From contig JAOZLK010000375.1 of the NCBI GenBank assembly GCA_029934875.1, positions 1-5,113 on the forward strand: a stretch of 5,113 nucleotides of DNA, given 5' to 3'. Made by a program: the position numbers and the translations under genes. Numbering within the stretch: position 1 is the stretch's first letter; every line of letters begins with the position of its first letter. The notes under the pieces were generated by a model. That model saw nothing but the letters and a program-made list of their open reading frames with translations, was not told the DNA's origin and made no database searches. The stretch is from Bacteroidales bacterium (GTDB lineage: Bacteria; Bacteroidota; Bacteroidia; Bacteroidales; GCA-2748055). Positions 1-5,113 of the stretch are shown piece by piece.

Positions 1-1482
1 ACTGAGCCTGTATGCATCCACATCCTTGTTTAATTCATGAAAGATCAGGTAGTCAACAAAGGATGCTATGTCCATATCCGCTCTGTACCCGGTAACTTCA
101 TCCCGGTAATCAGAACCCGACATCCTGGCATCCAGGTCATTGATCCAATTCCGAATATATTCCGATTGGGGATCTGTTAACTCATCACCTGAGGGATCTG
201 AATATTCAAAATGCAAGTGGACTCCATCATAAACAGGCCCGACAGGAGAGGTCCAGAATTCATTAGAGCTCAGATCACCAGTCCTGTCGTACTGCAGTAT
301 ATACCCCCCGGATATATCAATTGCACTCATATCCTCCTCGGTGATTTTTGCAATATCTACCCTGTTCTTATCCCTCTTTACCTTTTCTGTAAGCACATAA
401 ATGCCCTGATAATCTTCGTTCAAATATAGGTCGACATATCTCGTGCGGGGAGACCAGTGTCCCATGCGCTCATAAATTTCATACGAAAGAACATTCCTCA
501 GAAGAGACTTATCACTGTATGGTGCATGCAGTACCCAGTCATTTTCCTTGGGCATTCCCAACAATGGCACATTATTATTTGTGCCGCTGTCGGTTTGTGT
601 CTCAATTGAGTACGATTTCTTAGGAAACGATCTGGAAGACGATCCTCGTATTTCAATGCTAATTCTCCCGTCGTAATGATTGAAAGGATCATTGGGATGA
701 TTGAGTATTCCAACTCCATTATCGATTATGCCCATATTGGCAACAATCCTGGGATCGTCCAATATATATCCCCCTTCGGTATCGATCATCAAAATGGGCA
801 ATTTACTGGAGAATCTCAGGGGTTCTATATAGCTGAACCATTCCGGCAGGGGATTGAAGTAGGTCCCTGAATTGACGATCCCGGCATGAAGAAATGTATT
901 GGATGAAAGATCGGAAGAACCAACATTTTCGTTGTGCACCTCAATGGATAATACATTCTCTCCGGGCACCAGGGTTTCTAATACATCTTTGTTTACAGCA
1001 AATTGCATTGGCAGCTGCCCGTTATACAGAAAGGCCTCACTGTAACCATCAGCAGGTTGATCAAAGGTCGTGGCAGAAAAGGAAGCTCCAATATTGGCGC
1101 GGGCTATTTCGGCCCCGTTCAGATAGGCCACAAAGGCATCGTCAAAATCCATATCCAGGAGCAGGGCATCTATGACACTGACATCGGCAATGGAAAACTC
1201 ATATCGTATATAAACTGATAGACATGGCTCAATTTCAGTGAGGTCATCCCCATCACCATAACCGATGCCCGAAATCCCGTCTGTCCATCCTGAATCATTA
1301 AAACCCAAAGTGTTCCAATCAAACGGCAGCTCACTGTCGGGAACTAAATATTTAACCGGATCGCCGGTTTTTATGATACTTTCCCAATGGTCAATAGTTT
1401 GTGCCCGGAGCTCATTTAAACCTAAAAGATTAAATGTCAGTGCGAGAATAATTAAGGTGAAACGGGATGCTGAAAACTTCAT
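1..1482 (-). CDS. Secreted CotH-kinase-family protein, N-terminal 494 residues (C-terminus beyond window)
   Basis: This is one uninterrupted minus-strand frame from an ATG at 1482-1480 to the window edge, so the C-terminus is missing. Residues 1-27 look like a Sec signal peptide: basic start, hydrophobic core at about 8-22, likely cleavage after LRA (A27). There is no lipobox Cys. Residues about 30-205 resemble the galactose-binding-like beta-sandwich found before CotH domains in Bacteroidota, with the signature DFDDAFVAYLNGAEIAR (112-128). The CotH domain starts near 228. Its hallmarks are IEIRGSSSRSFPKKSYSIE (276-294), LLGMPKENDWVLHAPYSDK (307-325), RYVDLYLNEDYQGIYVLTEK (348-367) and FVDYLIFHELNKDVDAYRLS (475-494). 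CotH proteins are atypical protein kinases, best known from Bacillus spore coats. The Lys pair at 288-289 and Asp 487/489 are probable catalytic-region residues by analogy. The substrate is unknown, and family members in this phylum are generally exported. A sorting or wall domain could follow downstream. The family call is firm; kinase activity is inferred. Confidence 0.93.
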   Translation of the reverse strand, partial: MKFSASRFTLIILALTFNLLGLNELRAQTIDHWESIIKTGDPVKYLVPDSELPFDWNTLGFNDSGWTDGISGIGYGDGDDLTEIEPCLSVYIRYEFSIADVSVIDALLLDMDFDDAFVAYLNGAEIARANIGASFSATTFDQPADGYSEAFLYNGQLPMQFAVNKDVLETLVPGENVLSIEVHNENVGSSDLSSNTFLHAGIVNSGTYFNPLPEWFSYIEPLRFSSKLPILMIDTEGGYILDDPRIVANMGIIDNGVGILNHPNDPFNHYDGRISIEIRGSSSRSFPKKSYSIETQTDSGTNNNVPLLGMPKENDWVLHAPYSDKSLLRNVLSYEIYERMGHWSPRTRYVDLYLNEDYQGIYVLTEKVKRDKNRVDIAKITEEDMSAIDISGGYILQYDRTGDLSSNEFWTSPVGPVYDGVHLHFEYSDPSGDELTDPQSEYIRNWINDLDARMSGSDYRDEVTGYRADMDIASFVDYLIFHELNKDVDAYRLS

Positions 1483-1514
1483 TAATCTTGTATATACTTC
1501 TGTAAACGCCGCTG

Positions 1515-1522
1515 CAAATATA
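1515..1522 (-). promoter_or_regulatory. Candidate Bacteroidota -7 box for the cotH-like gene
   Basis: On the minus strand this reads TATATTTG, an exact match to the Bacteroidota -7 consensus TAnnTTTG. It lies 32 nt upstream of the ATG at 1482, which would give a 5' leader of roughly 25 nt. No TTG -33 element is seen at the expected 19-23 nt spacing, so the call rests on the -7 box and its position alone. Confidence 0.45.
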
Positions 1523-1585
1523 ACATTGTGATTGTGAGCATAAAAATTCCACTATTAACAATCGCTATGCGGCCCTGAAATTAAG

Positions 1586-1593
1586 TAACTTTA
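1586..1593 (+). promoter_or_regulatory. Weak candidate -7 box for the ttcA-like/mnmD pair
   Basis: TAACTTTA matches seven of the eight positions of TAnnTTTG, the last G being absent. It lies 21 nt upstream of the ATG at 1615. No TTG -33 element is evident. A promoter must exist in this divergent spacer, but this exact site is tentative. Confidence 0.25.
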
Positions 1594-1614
1594 AAACCCC
1601 GTCTAAGGTTGCAT

Positions 1615-2373
1615 ATGGAAAAACACATGGACAAACTGCAGTCGAAAAAACTCTTCAAAAAGATTTGCCGTAAAGTGGGTACCACCATGCGCGATCAGAG
1701 TTTGATTGTTGAGGGTGACCGACTGCTCGTGGGTCTTTCGGGAGGCAAAGATTCAATGATCATGCTGCAGGCACTGGTAGAACGCAGGTCTGTGGTGCCC
1801 TTTGATTTTGTGATTGAAGCAGCCCATGTGGAAGCCACCGGTATTGGTTACCAGATTGATCGTGACAAGCTCTCAGCCTTTTGCCAATCGCTGGATATAC
1901 GCCTTCATTACCATACCATTGAGCCGGATCTTGAAAAGGACCCCTCCAAATCGGCCTGCTTCATTTGTTCATGGAACAGGAGAAAGGTTCTCTTCAATCT
2001 TACCAGGGAGATGAATTTCAACAAACTGGCCCTGGGGCACCACCGAAACGATGCCAACGAAACCCTGCTTATGAATATGATCTACCATGGGTCCATCAGC
2101 TCCCTCCCCTACTCGCTTAAAATGTTTGAAGGAAGTGTACAGCTGATCAGACCCCTCATGGACCTGGACGAGCGCATGCTTGTTGAGTATGCAGGCTTAA
2201 ACGACCTGGTGAAAATAGAGAAGAGCTGCCCCCATGAGAATCTAAGCCGCCGGAAAGATATCCGTAGCCTACTCACCAAAATAGAAGAGCTTCACGGACA
2301 GGGACCTATTAATATCTTCAAATCAATGGATAAGATTTTTGAAGAATACCTTCCGCAACAAAAGAAGACCTAG
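1615..2373 (+). CDS. ttcA: TtcA-like tRNA 2-thiolation enzyme (PP-loop ATPase, probable Fe-S protein)
   Basis: The predicted 252-residue protein belongs to the TtcA/TtuA branch of PP-loop ATP pyrophosphatases. Characterised TtcA proteins adenylate the target base and insert sulfur to make 2-thiocytidine at tRNA position 32, using a [4Fe-4S] cluster held by three cysteines. The PP-loop SGGKDS is at 42-47, preceded by LLVGL. The CxxC pair is C115/C118 in ACFICSWNRR. The family motif GHHRNDANET is at 141-150. A third Cys, C205 in SCPHENLSRR, aligns with the C-terminal cluster ligand. The protein is shorter than E. coli TtcA (about 310 residues). The ATG at 1615 is preferred because AAGG lies 6 nt upstream; a TTG at 1609 and an ATG at 1627 are alternatives. 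mnmD starts 4 nt after its stop, so the two are probably co-transcribed. The family is secure; s2C32 specificity, rather than another thiolation, is inferred. Confidence 0.88.
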   Translation: MEKHMDKLQSKKLFKKICRKVGTTMRDQSLIVEGDRLLVGLSGGKDSMIMLQALVERRSVVPFDFVIEAAHVEATGIGYQIDRDKLSAFCQSLDIRLHYHTIEPDLEKDPSKSACFICSWNRRKVLFNLTREMNFNKLALGHHRNDANETLLMNMIYHGSISSLPYSLKMFEGSVQLIRPLMDLDERMLVEYAGLNDLVKIEKSCPHENLSRRKDIRSLLTKIEELHGQGPINIFKSMDKIFEEYLPQQKKT

Positions 2374-2377
2374 CCCC

Positions 2378-3037
2378 ATGAAAAGGGAACTCCGGATTAC
2401 GGAAGATGGTTCGCACACGCTCTATGTGCCTGAAATGGAGGAGACCTATCACTCTGTTCACGGGGCCATCCAGGAGTCTCTCTATATTTTCCTGGAGCAA
2501 GGATTTCTTACCCTCGACAAAGAATTCCTGAATATCCTTGAGATAGGCTTTGGAACCGGGCTTAATGCACTGCTTACCCTTGCTGAAGCTAACAAACGCG
2601 ATATAAAAGTCCGATACCACAGTATTGAAAAATACCCCCTTGATTATAAGGAGTATAGTCAGCTCAATTACGAAGACTTCATAGAAGGCCTTACGCCAGG
2701 AAGCCTGATGAAGATGCACGAGTCCCCATGGGAGGAGGCGGTCCCGATCAGCGATCATTTCACTCTCTTAAAAGAAAGGTCGGATCTGCGAGAGATTAAA
2801 CTTCAGGGGCCTTACGACCTTGTCTACTTTGACGCATTCGATCCTGAGAAACAGGCTCATCTTTGGACCGAACAAATATTTGGCCGCATAAGCAGCGCTG
2901 TTAAACCAGGTGGTATACTGCTTACATACACCAGCAAGGGGAATGTACGAAGGGCCCTGATTTCCTGTCAGTTTGATGTAAAAAAAGTCCCGGGACCTCC
3001 TGAAAAAAGACATATACTAAGGGCGACCAGGAGATAA
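2378..3037 (+). CDS. mnmD: tRNA (mnm5s2U34)-methyltransferase MnmD, stand-alone
   Basis: The predicted 219-residue protein is an SAM-dependent methyltransferase of the MnmC-type family (Methyltransf_30, formerly DUF752). It methylates 5-aminomethyl-(2-thio)uridine at wobble position 34 to the 5-methylaminomethyl form. Signatures are DGSHTLYVPEMEETYHSVHG (10-29), SAM motif I LEIGFGTGLNA (54-64), the acidic SIEKYPLD region (82-89), YFDAFDPEKQAHLW (150-163), the LKPGG-like AVKPGGILLTY (174-184) and the C-terminal GPPEKRHILRA (206-216). It lacks the FAD-dependent oxidase domain of bifunctional E. coli MnmC, and its length fits a complete single-domain enzyme. The ATG at 2378 is chosen because it begins the conserved N-terminus and follows the ttcA-like stop by 4 nt, with purine-rich AAAGAAG upstream. 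An in-frame TTG at 2339 would overlap the upstream gene and add no conserved sequence. It forms a tRNA anticodon-loop modification pair with its neighbour. Confidence 0.93.
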   Translation: MKRELRITEDGSHTLYVPEMEETYHSVHGAIQESLYIFLEQGFLTLDKEFLNILEIGFGTGLNALLTLAEANKRDIKVRYHSIEKYPLDYKEYSQLNYEDFIEGLTPGSLMKMHESPWEEAVPISDHFTLLKERSDLREIKLQGPYDLVYFDAFDPEKQAHLWTEQIFGRISSAVKPGGILLTYTSKGNVRRALISCQFDVKKVPGPPEKRHILRATRR

Positions 3038-3069
3038 TTGTGCAGTCTCTGAATTTTCTTTTATCTTCG
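3038..3069 (+). promoter_or_regulatory. Bacteroidota-type promoter for the FKBP gene
   Basis: TTG at 3038-3040 is followed after 21 nt by TATCTTCG at 3062-3069, which differs from TAnnTTTG at one position. The surrounding TTTTATCTTCGCA is a layout common in this phylum. Transcription would start near 3075, giving a leader of about 24 nt before the ATG at 3099. The site lies immediately after the mnmD stop codon, so the FKBP gene need not depend on read-through from the tRNA-modification pair. No intrinsic terminator separates them, so some read-through is possible. Confidence 0.6.
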
Positions 3070-3098
3070 CACTCGATATTTTCAAAAAAAAACAAGTA

Positions 3099-3830
3099 AT
3101 GAACAACAGACAAATCATCACATTAATAGTAGTTGCCGTTGCAGCACTGGCCGCCGGCTATTTCATTGGTTCCAGCACCTCCTCGGGAGTGAAATCGGAA
3201 AACCAGATTTCCTTGCAAAACCAAAATGACTCCCTTAATTATTTCCTTGGCCTGAACATGGGATACAGCCTTGAGCAAGCTCCCTGGGATGTAGATGCCG
3301 GAATGGTTTCCTCAGGAATCACCCAGGTAATCAGCGATTCTTCTATGTATACCCAGATGACTGCAGATGCAATTTTCCGTCAGCTGAATGTCGCTCTGTC
3401 AGAAGTTGAATCTCAAAAAGCCGAAGTTGAATCACTTGATAACCTCGAAGAAGGAGCGGCTTTCCTTGAAGAGAATGGAAAACGTGAAGGTGTAATGACA
3501 ACTGAATCAGGACTTCAGTATGAAGTTGTTACCGAAGGAACCGGAGCCAGGCCAATTGAAACATCAAACGTTACAGTGCATTACGAAGGTACACTGATTG
3601 ACGGTACTGTATTTGACAGTTCATACGAATCCGGCGAGCCCATTTCCTTCCCTCTGAATGGTGTAATTCCAGGTTGGACTGAAGGTCTTCAGCTTATGAC
3701 TGTTGGATCAACTTATAAATTGTACATTCCTTCAGGACTGGGTTATGGCCCCAGAAGCTCTGGCCCCATTCCTGGAAATTCAGTACTTACTTTTAAAGTA
3801 GAATTGCTGGAAATTGCTGCTGCTGAATAA
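3099..3830 (+). CDS. FKBP-type peptidyl-prolyl cis-trans isomerase with N-terminal membrane anchor
   Basis: This 243-residue protein should catalyse cis-trans isomerisation of Xaa-Pro bonds in exported proteins. Residues 1-4 are short and polar, 5-23 form a hydrophobic segment (an uncleaved anchor or signal peptide), and there is no lipobox Cys. Residues about 38-125 match an FKBP_N-type helical dimerisation region (NYFLGLNMGYSL at 47-58) ending in an acidic helix. The FKBP catalytic domain occupies about 135-240. The classic pocket residues are present by alignment with FKBP12: Y162, F172, D173, F184, V189, I190, W193, Y216 and F232. The architecture resembles FkpA/Mip periplasmic isomerases. 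The start is an ATG with purine/A-rich sequence upstream and no strong Shine-Dalgarno, normal for this phylum. The gene has its own candidate promoter and a strong terminator, so it is probably monocistronic or the end of a longer unit with mnmD. Activity is well supported; periplasmic location is inferred from the N-terminus. Confidence 0.94.
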   Translation: MNNRQIITLIVVAVAALAAGYFIGSSTSSGVKSENQISLQNQNDSLNYFLGLNMGYSLEQAPWDVDAGMVSSGITQVISDSSMYTQMTADAIFRQLNVALSEVESQKAEVESLDNLEEGAAFLEENGKREGVMTTESGLQYEVVTEGTGARPIETSNVTVHYEGTLIDGTVFDSSYESGEPISFPLNGVIPGWTEGLQLMTVGSTYKLYIPSGLGYGPRSSGPIPGNSVLTFKVELLEIAAAE

Positions 3831-3860
3831 TTTATTGACTGGTCCCAGGACCCTGAACCT

Positions 3861-3898
3861 AAAAAAGGCTGTACACATATGCGTACAGCCTTTTTTTT
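3861..3898 (+). terminator. Strong Rho-independent terminator after the FKBP gene
   Basis: A perfect 8-bp stem (GGCTGTAC at 3867-3874 with GTACAGCC at 3883-3890) encloses an 8-nt loop and is followed by eight T residues. The stem is preceded by six A residues, which extend it by A-T pairs and give it the look of a terminator for either direction. No gene reads into it from the right on the minus strand, so its main role is to end the FKBP transcript, about 30 nt after the stop codon. Confidence 0.92.
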
Positions 3899-3972
3899 GT
3901 CCATAGAGATGGAATTTGGCTTTCTTCAATAAAAACACTCTTCAAGGTGCAAAAGTATTCATCAAGATTTGG

Positions 3973-3980
3973 TTACTTTG
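3973..3980 (+). promoter_or_regulatory. Candidate -7 box for the DUF3127 gene
   Basis: TTACTTTG, followed by GCA, matches TAnnTTTG at seven of eight positions and lies 37 nt before the ATG at 4018. No good TTG -33 element is seen at the usual distance. A promoter is expected here because the strong terminator just upstream isolates the gene from the FKBP transcript. Confidence 0.4.
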
Positions 3981-4017
3981 GCACTCAATATATTTTCCAA
4001 TTTTAAAAGAACATTCT

Positions 4018-4437
4018 ATGAGCTTCGAGATTAGCGGCCGACTGGCAGAAAGATTCGAAACCCAAAAGGTCTCAGACAGATTTCAGAAACGCGAATTTAT
4101 CCTAGAAATAAAATCGACTGGCAATACCGGGTATGAATTTGTTGACTTTATCAAATTCCAGGCAACCCAGGATAAATGCTCCCTTCTTGACCAGGTCAAT
4201 GTTGACGATGAGGTAAAAGTATCATTCAACCTCAGGGGTCGTAAATGGGAGAAAGACGGTCAGGTTTCTTATTTCACCAACCTTGAGGCGTGGAGAATCG
4301 AGAAAGTTCAGAACGATTCAAGTGCTTCTTCCGCAGGTTCTTCAGCACCAGGACAGGATAGTTTCTCTACTCAGGATGCGCCGATTCCGACTGCTCCTCC
4401 CGAAGATAATTCCGGTGTTGATGATTTGCCTTTTTGA
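4018..4437 (+). CDS. DUF3127 family protein with SSB-like C-terminal tip
   Basis: This 139-residue protein matches the small DUF3127 family typical of Bacteroidota, beginning MSFEISGRLAERFETQKVSD and continuing FQKREFILEI. The function is not established. Residues 1-97 are a predicted beta-rich core with KREF, FVDFIKFQ, VKVSFNLRGRKW and FTNLEAWRI; the alternating hydrophobic, basic and aromatic residues suit an OB-fold-like nucleic-acid-binding domain. Residues 98-130 are a Ser/Ala/Gln/Pro-rich, probably disordered linker. The last residues, SGVDDLPF, copy the acidic-hydrophobic tip of bacterial SSB (DDIPF in E. coli), which docks replication and repair partners. The ATG at 4018 is chosen because the family's conserved N-terminus starts there; an in-frame TTG at 3916 would only add non-conserved residues across the promoter region. 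It is flanked by a terminator upstream and a convergent gene downstream, so it is probably a single-gene unit. The family is confident; the SSB-like role is inference. Confidence 0.87.
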   Translation: MSFEISGRLAERFETQKVSDRFQKREFILEIKSTGNTGYEFVDFIKFQATQDKCSLLDQVNVDDEVKVSFNLRGRKWEKDGQVSYFTNLEAWRIEKVQNDSSASSAGSSAPGQDSFSTQDAPIPTAPPEDNSGVDDLPF

Positions 4438-4452
4438 AAACGTGAAAACAAT

Positions 4453-4468
4453 AGCTTACCCCTAAGCT
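4453..4468. terminator. Small hairpin in the convergent intergenic gap, possible weak terminator
   Basis: AGCTTA-CCCC-TAAGCT forms a perfect 6-bp stem with a 4-nt loop in the 49-bp gap between the convergent DUF3127 and histidine-kinase genes. The position is right for a shared terminator. However, the stem is only moderately GC-rich and no uninterrupted T run follows on the plus strand; the minus strand has only ATTGTTTTC after it. Termination efficiency is therefore doubtful. Confidence 0.35.
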
Positions 4469-4486
4469 GGCAAAACATCTTTCCGG

Positions 4487-5113
4487 TTATTTCTCTTCTT
4501 TCTTCTCTATCTCGGCTACAATCCCTAGTGTATTACCCGATTGGTAATATTTAGGAGTAACCATCCTAACTGGTATTGAGAACTCTATGGTAGTACCTTT
4601 AAACGAACTGTCACTTACTGTGACTTCTCCACCCATGGCTTCTGCCAATCCCCTGGCCAGTTTATAGCCAAGACCGATTGTATCGGAGGTATTGTACCAG
4701 TCCTCTTCTATTACATCTGTTTCAAAGACCTTCCTGGCTCTATCCTGTAGCAACATGCTGCTGCTATCTTTCACGGTGAAAACCAGTGTTTTTTTGTCGG
4801 CGAACGATACGCCAAATTCAACGACTCCCTTTTTTGTTTGGGTCAGGGCATTGTCTAACAAGCAATTTAATGCACGAGACAGGCGCTCTTTGTCAGCAAT
4901 GATCTTCGCTTCTTTGATGCTCTCTCGAACATTGACCAGAAACGCGATCCTTTCCCTGTTTACCCTGTATCTGTCCATATTGAAATGGTTGTAGAGCTCT
5001 TTCACCAGTGGATAAACATCCACCTCATCTTCACTCAATTTAAGAGCCCCCGTTTCGATCAGTGTCAGATCTATAAGGTTGTCCATCATGTTTAAGAGCG
5101 AATTGCTGTTCCT
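4487..5113 (-). CDS. Sensor histidine kinase, C-terminal 208 residues (N-terminus beyond window)
   Basis: The frame is open to the right edge, so the visible part begins inside the dimerisation helices; a methionine at 5089 is internal, not a start. Residues 1-22 (RNSNSLLNMMDNLIDLTLIE) match the second HisKA helix. The phospho-accepting His lies outside the window. The HATPase_c domain covers about 70-182. The N box LNCLLDNA (82-89) has the key Asn N88. The G2 motif is TIGLGYKLARGLAEAMGG (145-162), followed by GTTIEFSIP (173-181). The G1 box, usually DxGxG, reads DSSSM (116-120), so the Asp is kept but both glycines are lost. A tail of about 26 residues rich in Lys and Glu follows the ATPase domain and shows no receiver domain. 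The likely role is ATP-dependent autophosphorylation in a two-component or phosphorelay system; the signal is unknown because the sensor part is absent. It converges with the DUF3127 gene, with 49 bp between stop codons. Confidence 0.88.
   Translation of the reverse strand, partial: RNSNSLLNMMDNLIDLTLIETGALKLSEDEVDVYPLVKELYNHFNMDRYRVNRERIAFLVNVRESIKEAKIIADKERLSRALNCLLDNALTQTKKGVVEFGVSFADKKTLVFTVKDSSSMLLQDRARKVFETDVIEEDWYNTSDTIGLGYKLARGLAEAMGGEVTVSDSSFKGTTIEFSIPVRMVTPKYYQSGNTLGIVAEIEKKEEK

Larger units (their letters stand above)
1483..1614. other. Divergent intergenic region between the cotH-like gene and ttcA-like gene
   Basis: This 132-bp AT-rich spacer separates two divergently transcribed genes, so it must hold promoters for both strands. 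Candidate -7 boxes are listed separately. No RNA gene, riboswitch or strong hairpin was recognised in it, and no coding frame is convincing. Confidence 0.7.

Noticed and set aside
211..1531. Several open frames of 60-90 codons on both strands within and just beyond the CotH-kinase gene
   Set aside because: All overlap the continuous 494-codon minus-strand frame that carries signal peptide and CotH motifs; their products show no domain-like pattern.
2318..2758. A 146-codon open frame on the minus strand inside mnmD
   Set aside because: It lies antisense to a well-supported methyltransferase gene, has no recognisable motifs, and is a shadow of the coding frame.
3841..3852. Short inverted repeat GGTCCCAGGACC just before the terminator
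   Set aside because: The stem is at most 4-5 bp with a loop of 2-4 nt; it may be chance and the adjacent terminator explains transcript ending.
3916..4017. N-terminal extension of the DUF3127 protein from a TTG codon
   Set aside because: The added residues are not family-like and cross the candidate promoter; the conserved N-terminus begins at the ATG at 4018.
4692..4994. A 100-codon plus-strand open frame opposite the histidine kinase
   Set aside because: It is antisense to conserved HATPase_c motifs, and its composition is that expected of a shadow frame.
1..5113. Search for a defence system, toxin-antitoxin pair, mobile element or CRISPR array
   Set aside because: No transposase, integrase, nuclease, repeat array or small paired genes were seen; every sizeable gene belongs to a recognised housekeeping, envelope or signalling family.

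Overview
The window reads as an ordinary chromosomal stretch from a member of the Bacteroidota. This rests on several family-level clues: a secreted CotH-kinase protein with an N-terminal beta-sandwich domain, a stand-alone MnmD-type methyltransferase, a DUF3127 protein, weak Shine-Dalgarno sequences, and promoter boxes of the TAnnTTTG type. A finer placement (a Bacteroidales/Marinilabiliales-like lineage) is only a guess. No rRNA, tRNA, CRISPR array, insertion sequence or phage gene was seen.

Layout. Positions 1-1482 (minus) hold the first 494 residues of a secreted CotH-kinase-family protein that runs off the left edge. A 132-bp divergent intergenic region (1483-1614) follows. Next come two closely spaced plus-strand genes: a TtcA-like tRNA thiolase (1615-2373) and mnmD (2378-3037), 4 nt apart. 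A 61-bp gap carrying a good Bacteroidota-type promoter leads to a membrane-anchored FKBP-type prolyl isomerase (3099-3830), which ends in a strong intrinsic terminator (3861-3898). A DUF3127 gene (4018-4437, plus) follows; its product has a basic/aromatic N-terminal core, a Ser/Ala/Pro-rich linker and an SSB-like acidic C-terminal tip (DDLPF). The right end (4487-5113, minus, convergent) is the C-terminal part of a sensor histidine kinase, running off the right edge.

How the genes relate. The TtcA-like protein and MnmD both modify the tRNA anticodon loop (s2C32 and the mnm5 side chain at U34 in the characterised families), so their tight pairing is functionally coherent. The FKBP gene may be partly co-transcribed with them but appears to have its own promoter. 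The other genes seem to be independent units: envelope or secreted protein, periplasmic folding, probable single-stranded-nucleic-acid-related protein, and signalling.

No clearly undescribed multi-gene system is visible. The points most worth a second look are the SSB-like tail on the DUF3127 protein, the degenerate G1 box of the histidine kinase, and the cysteine arrangement of the compact TtcA-like protein.
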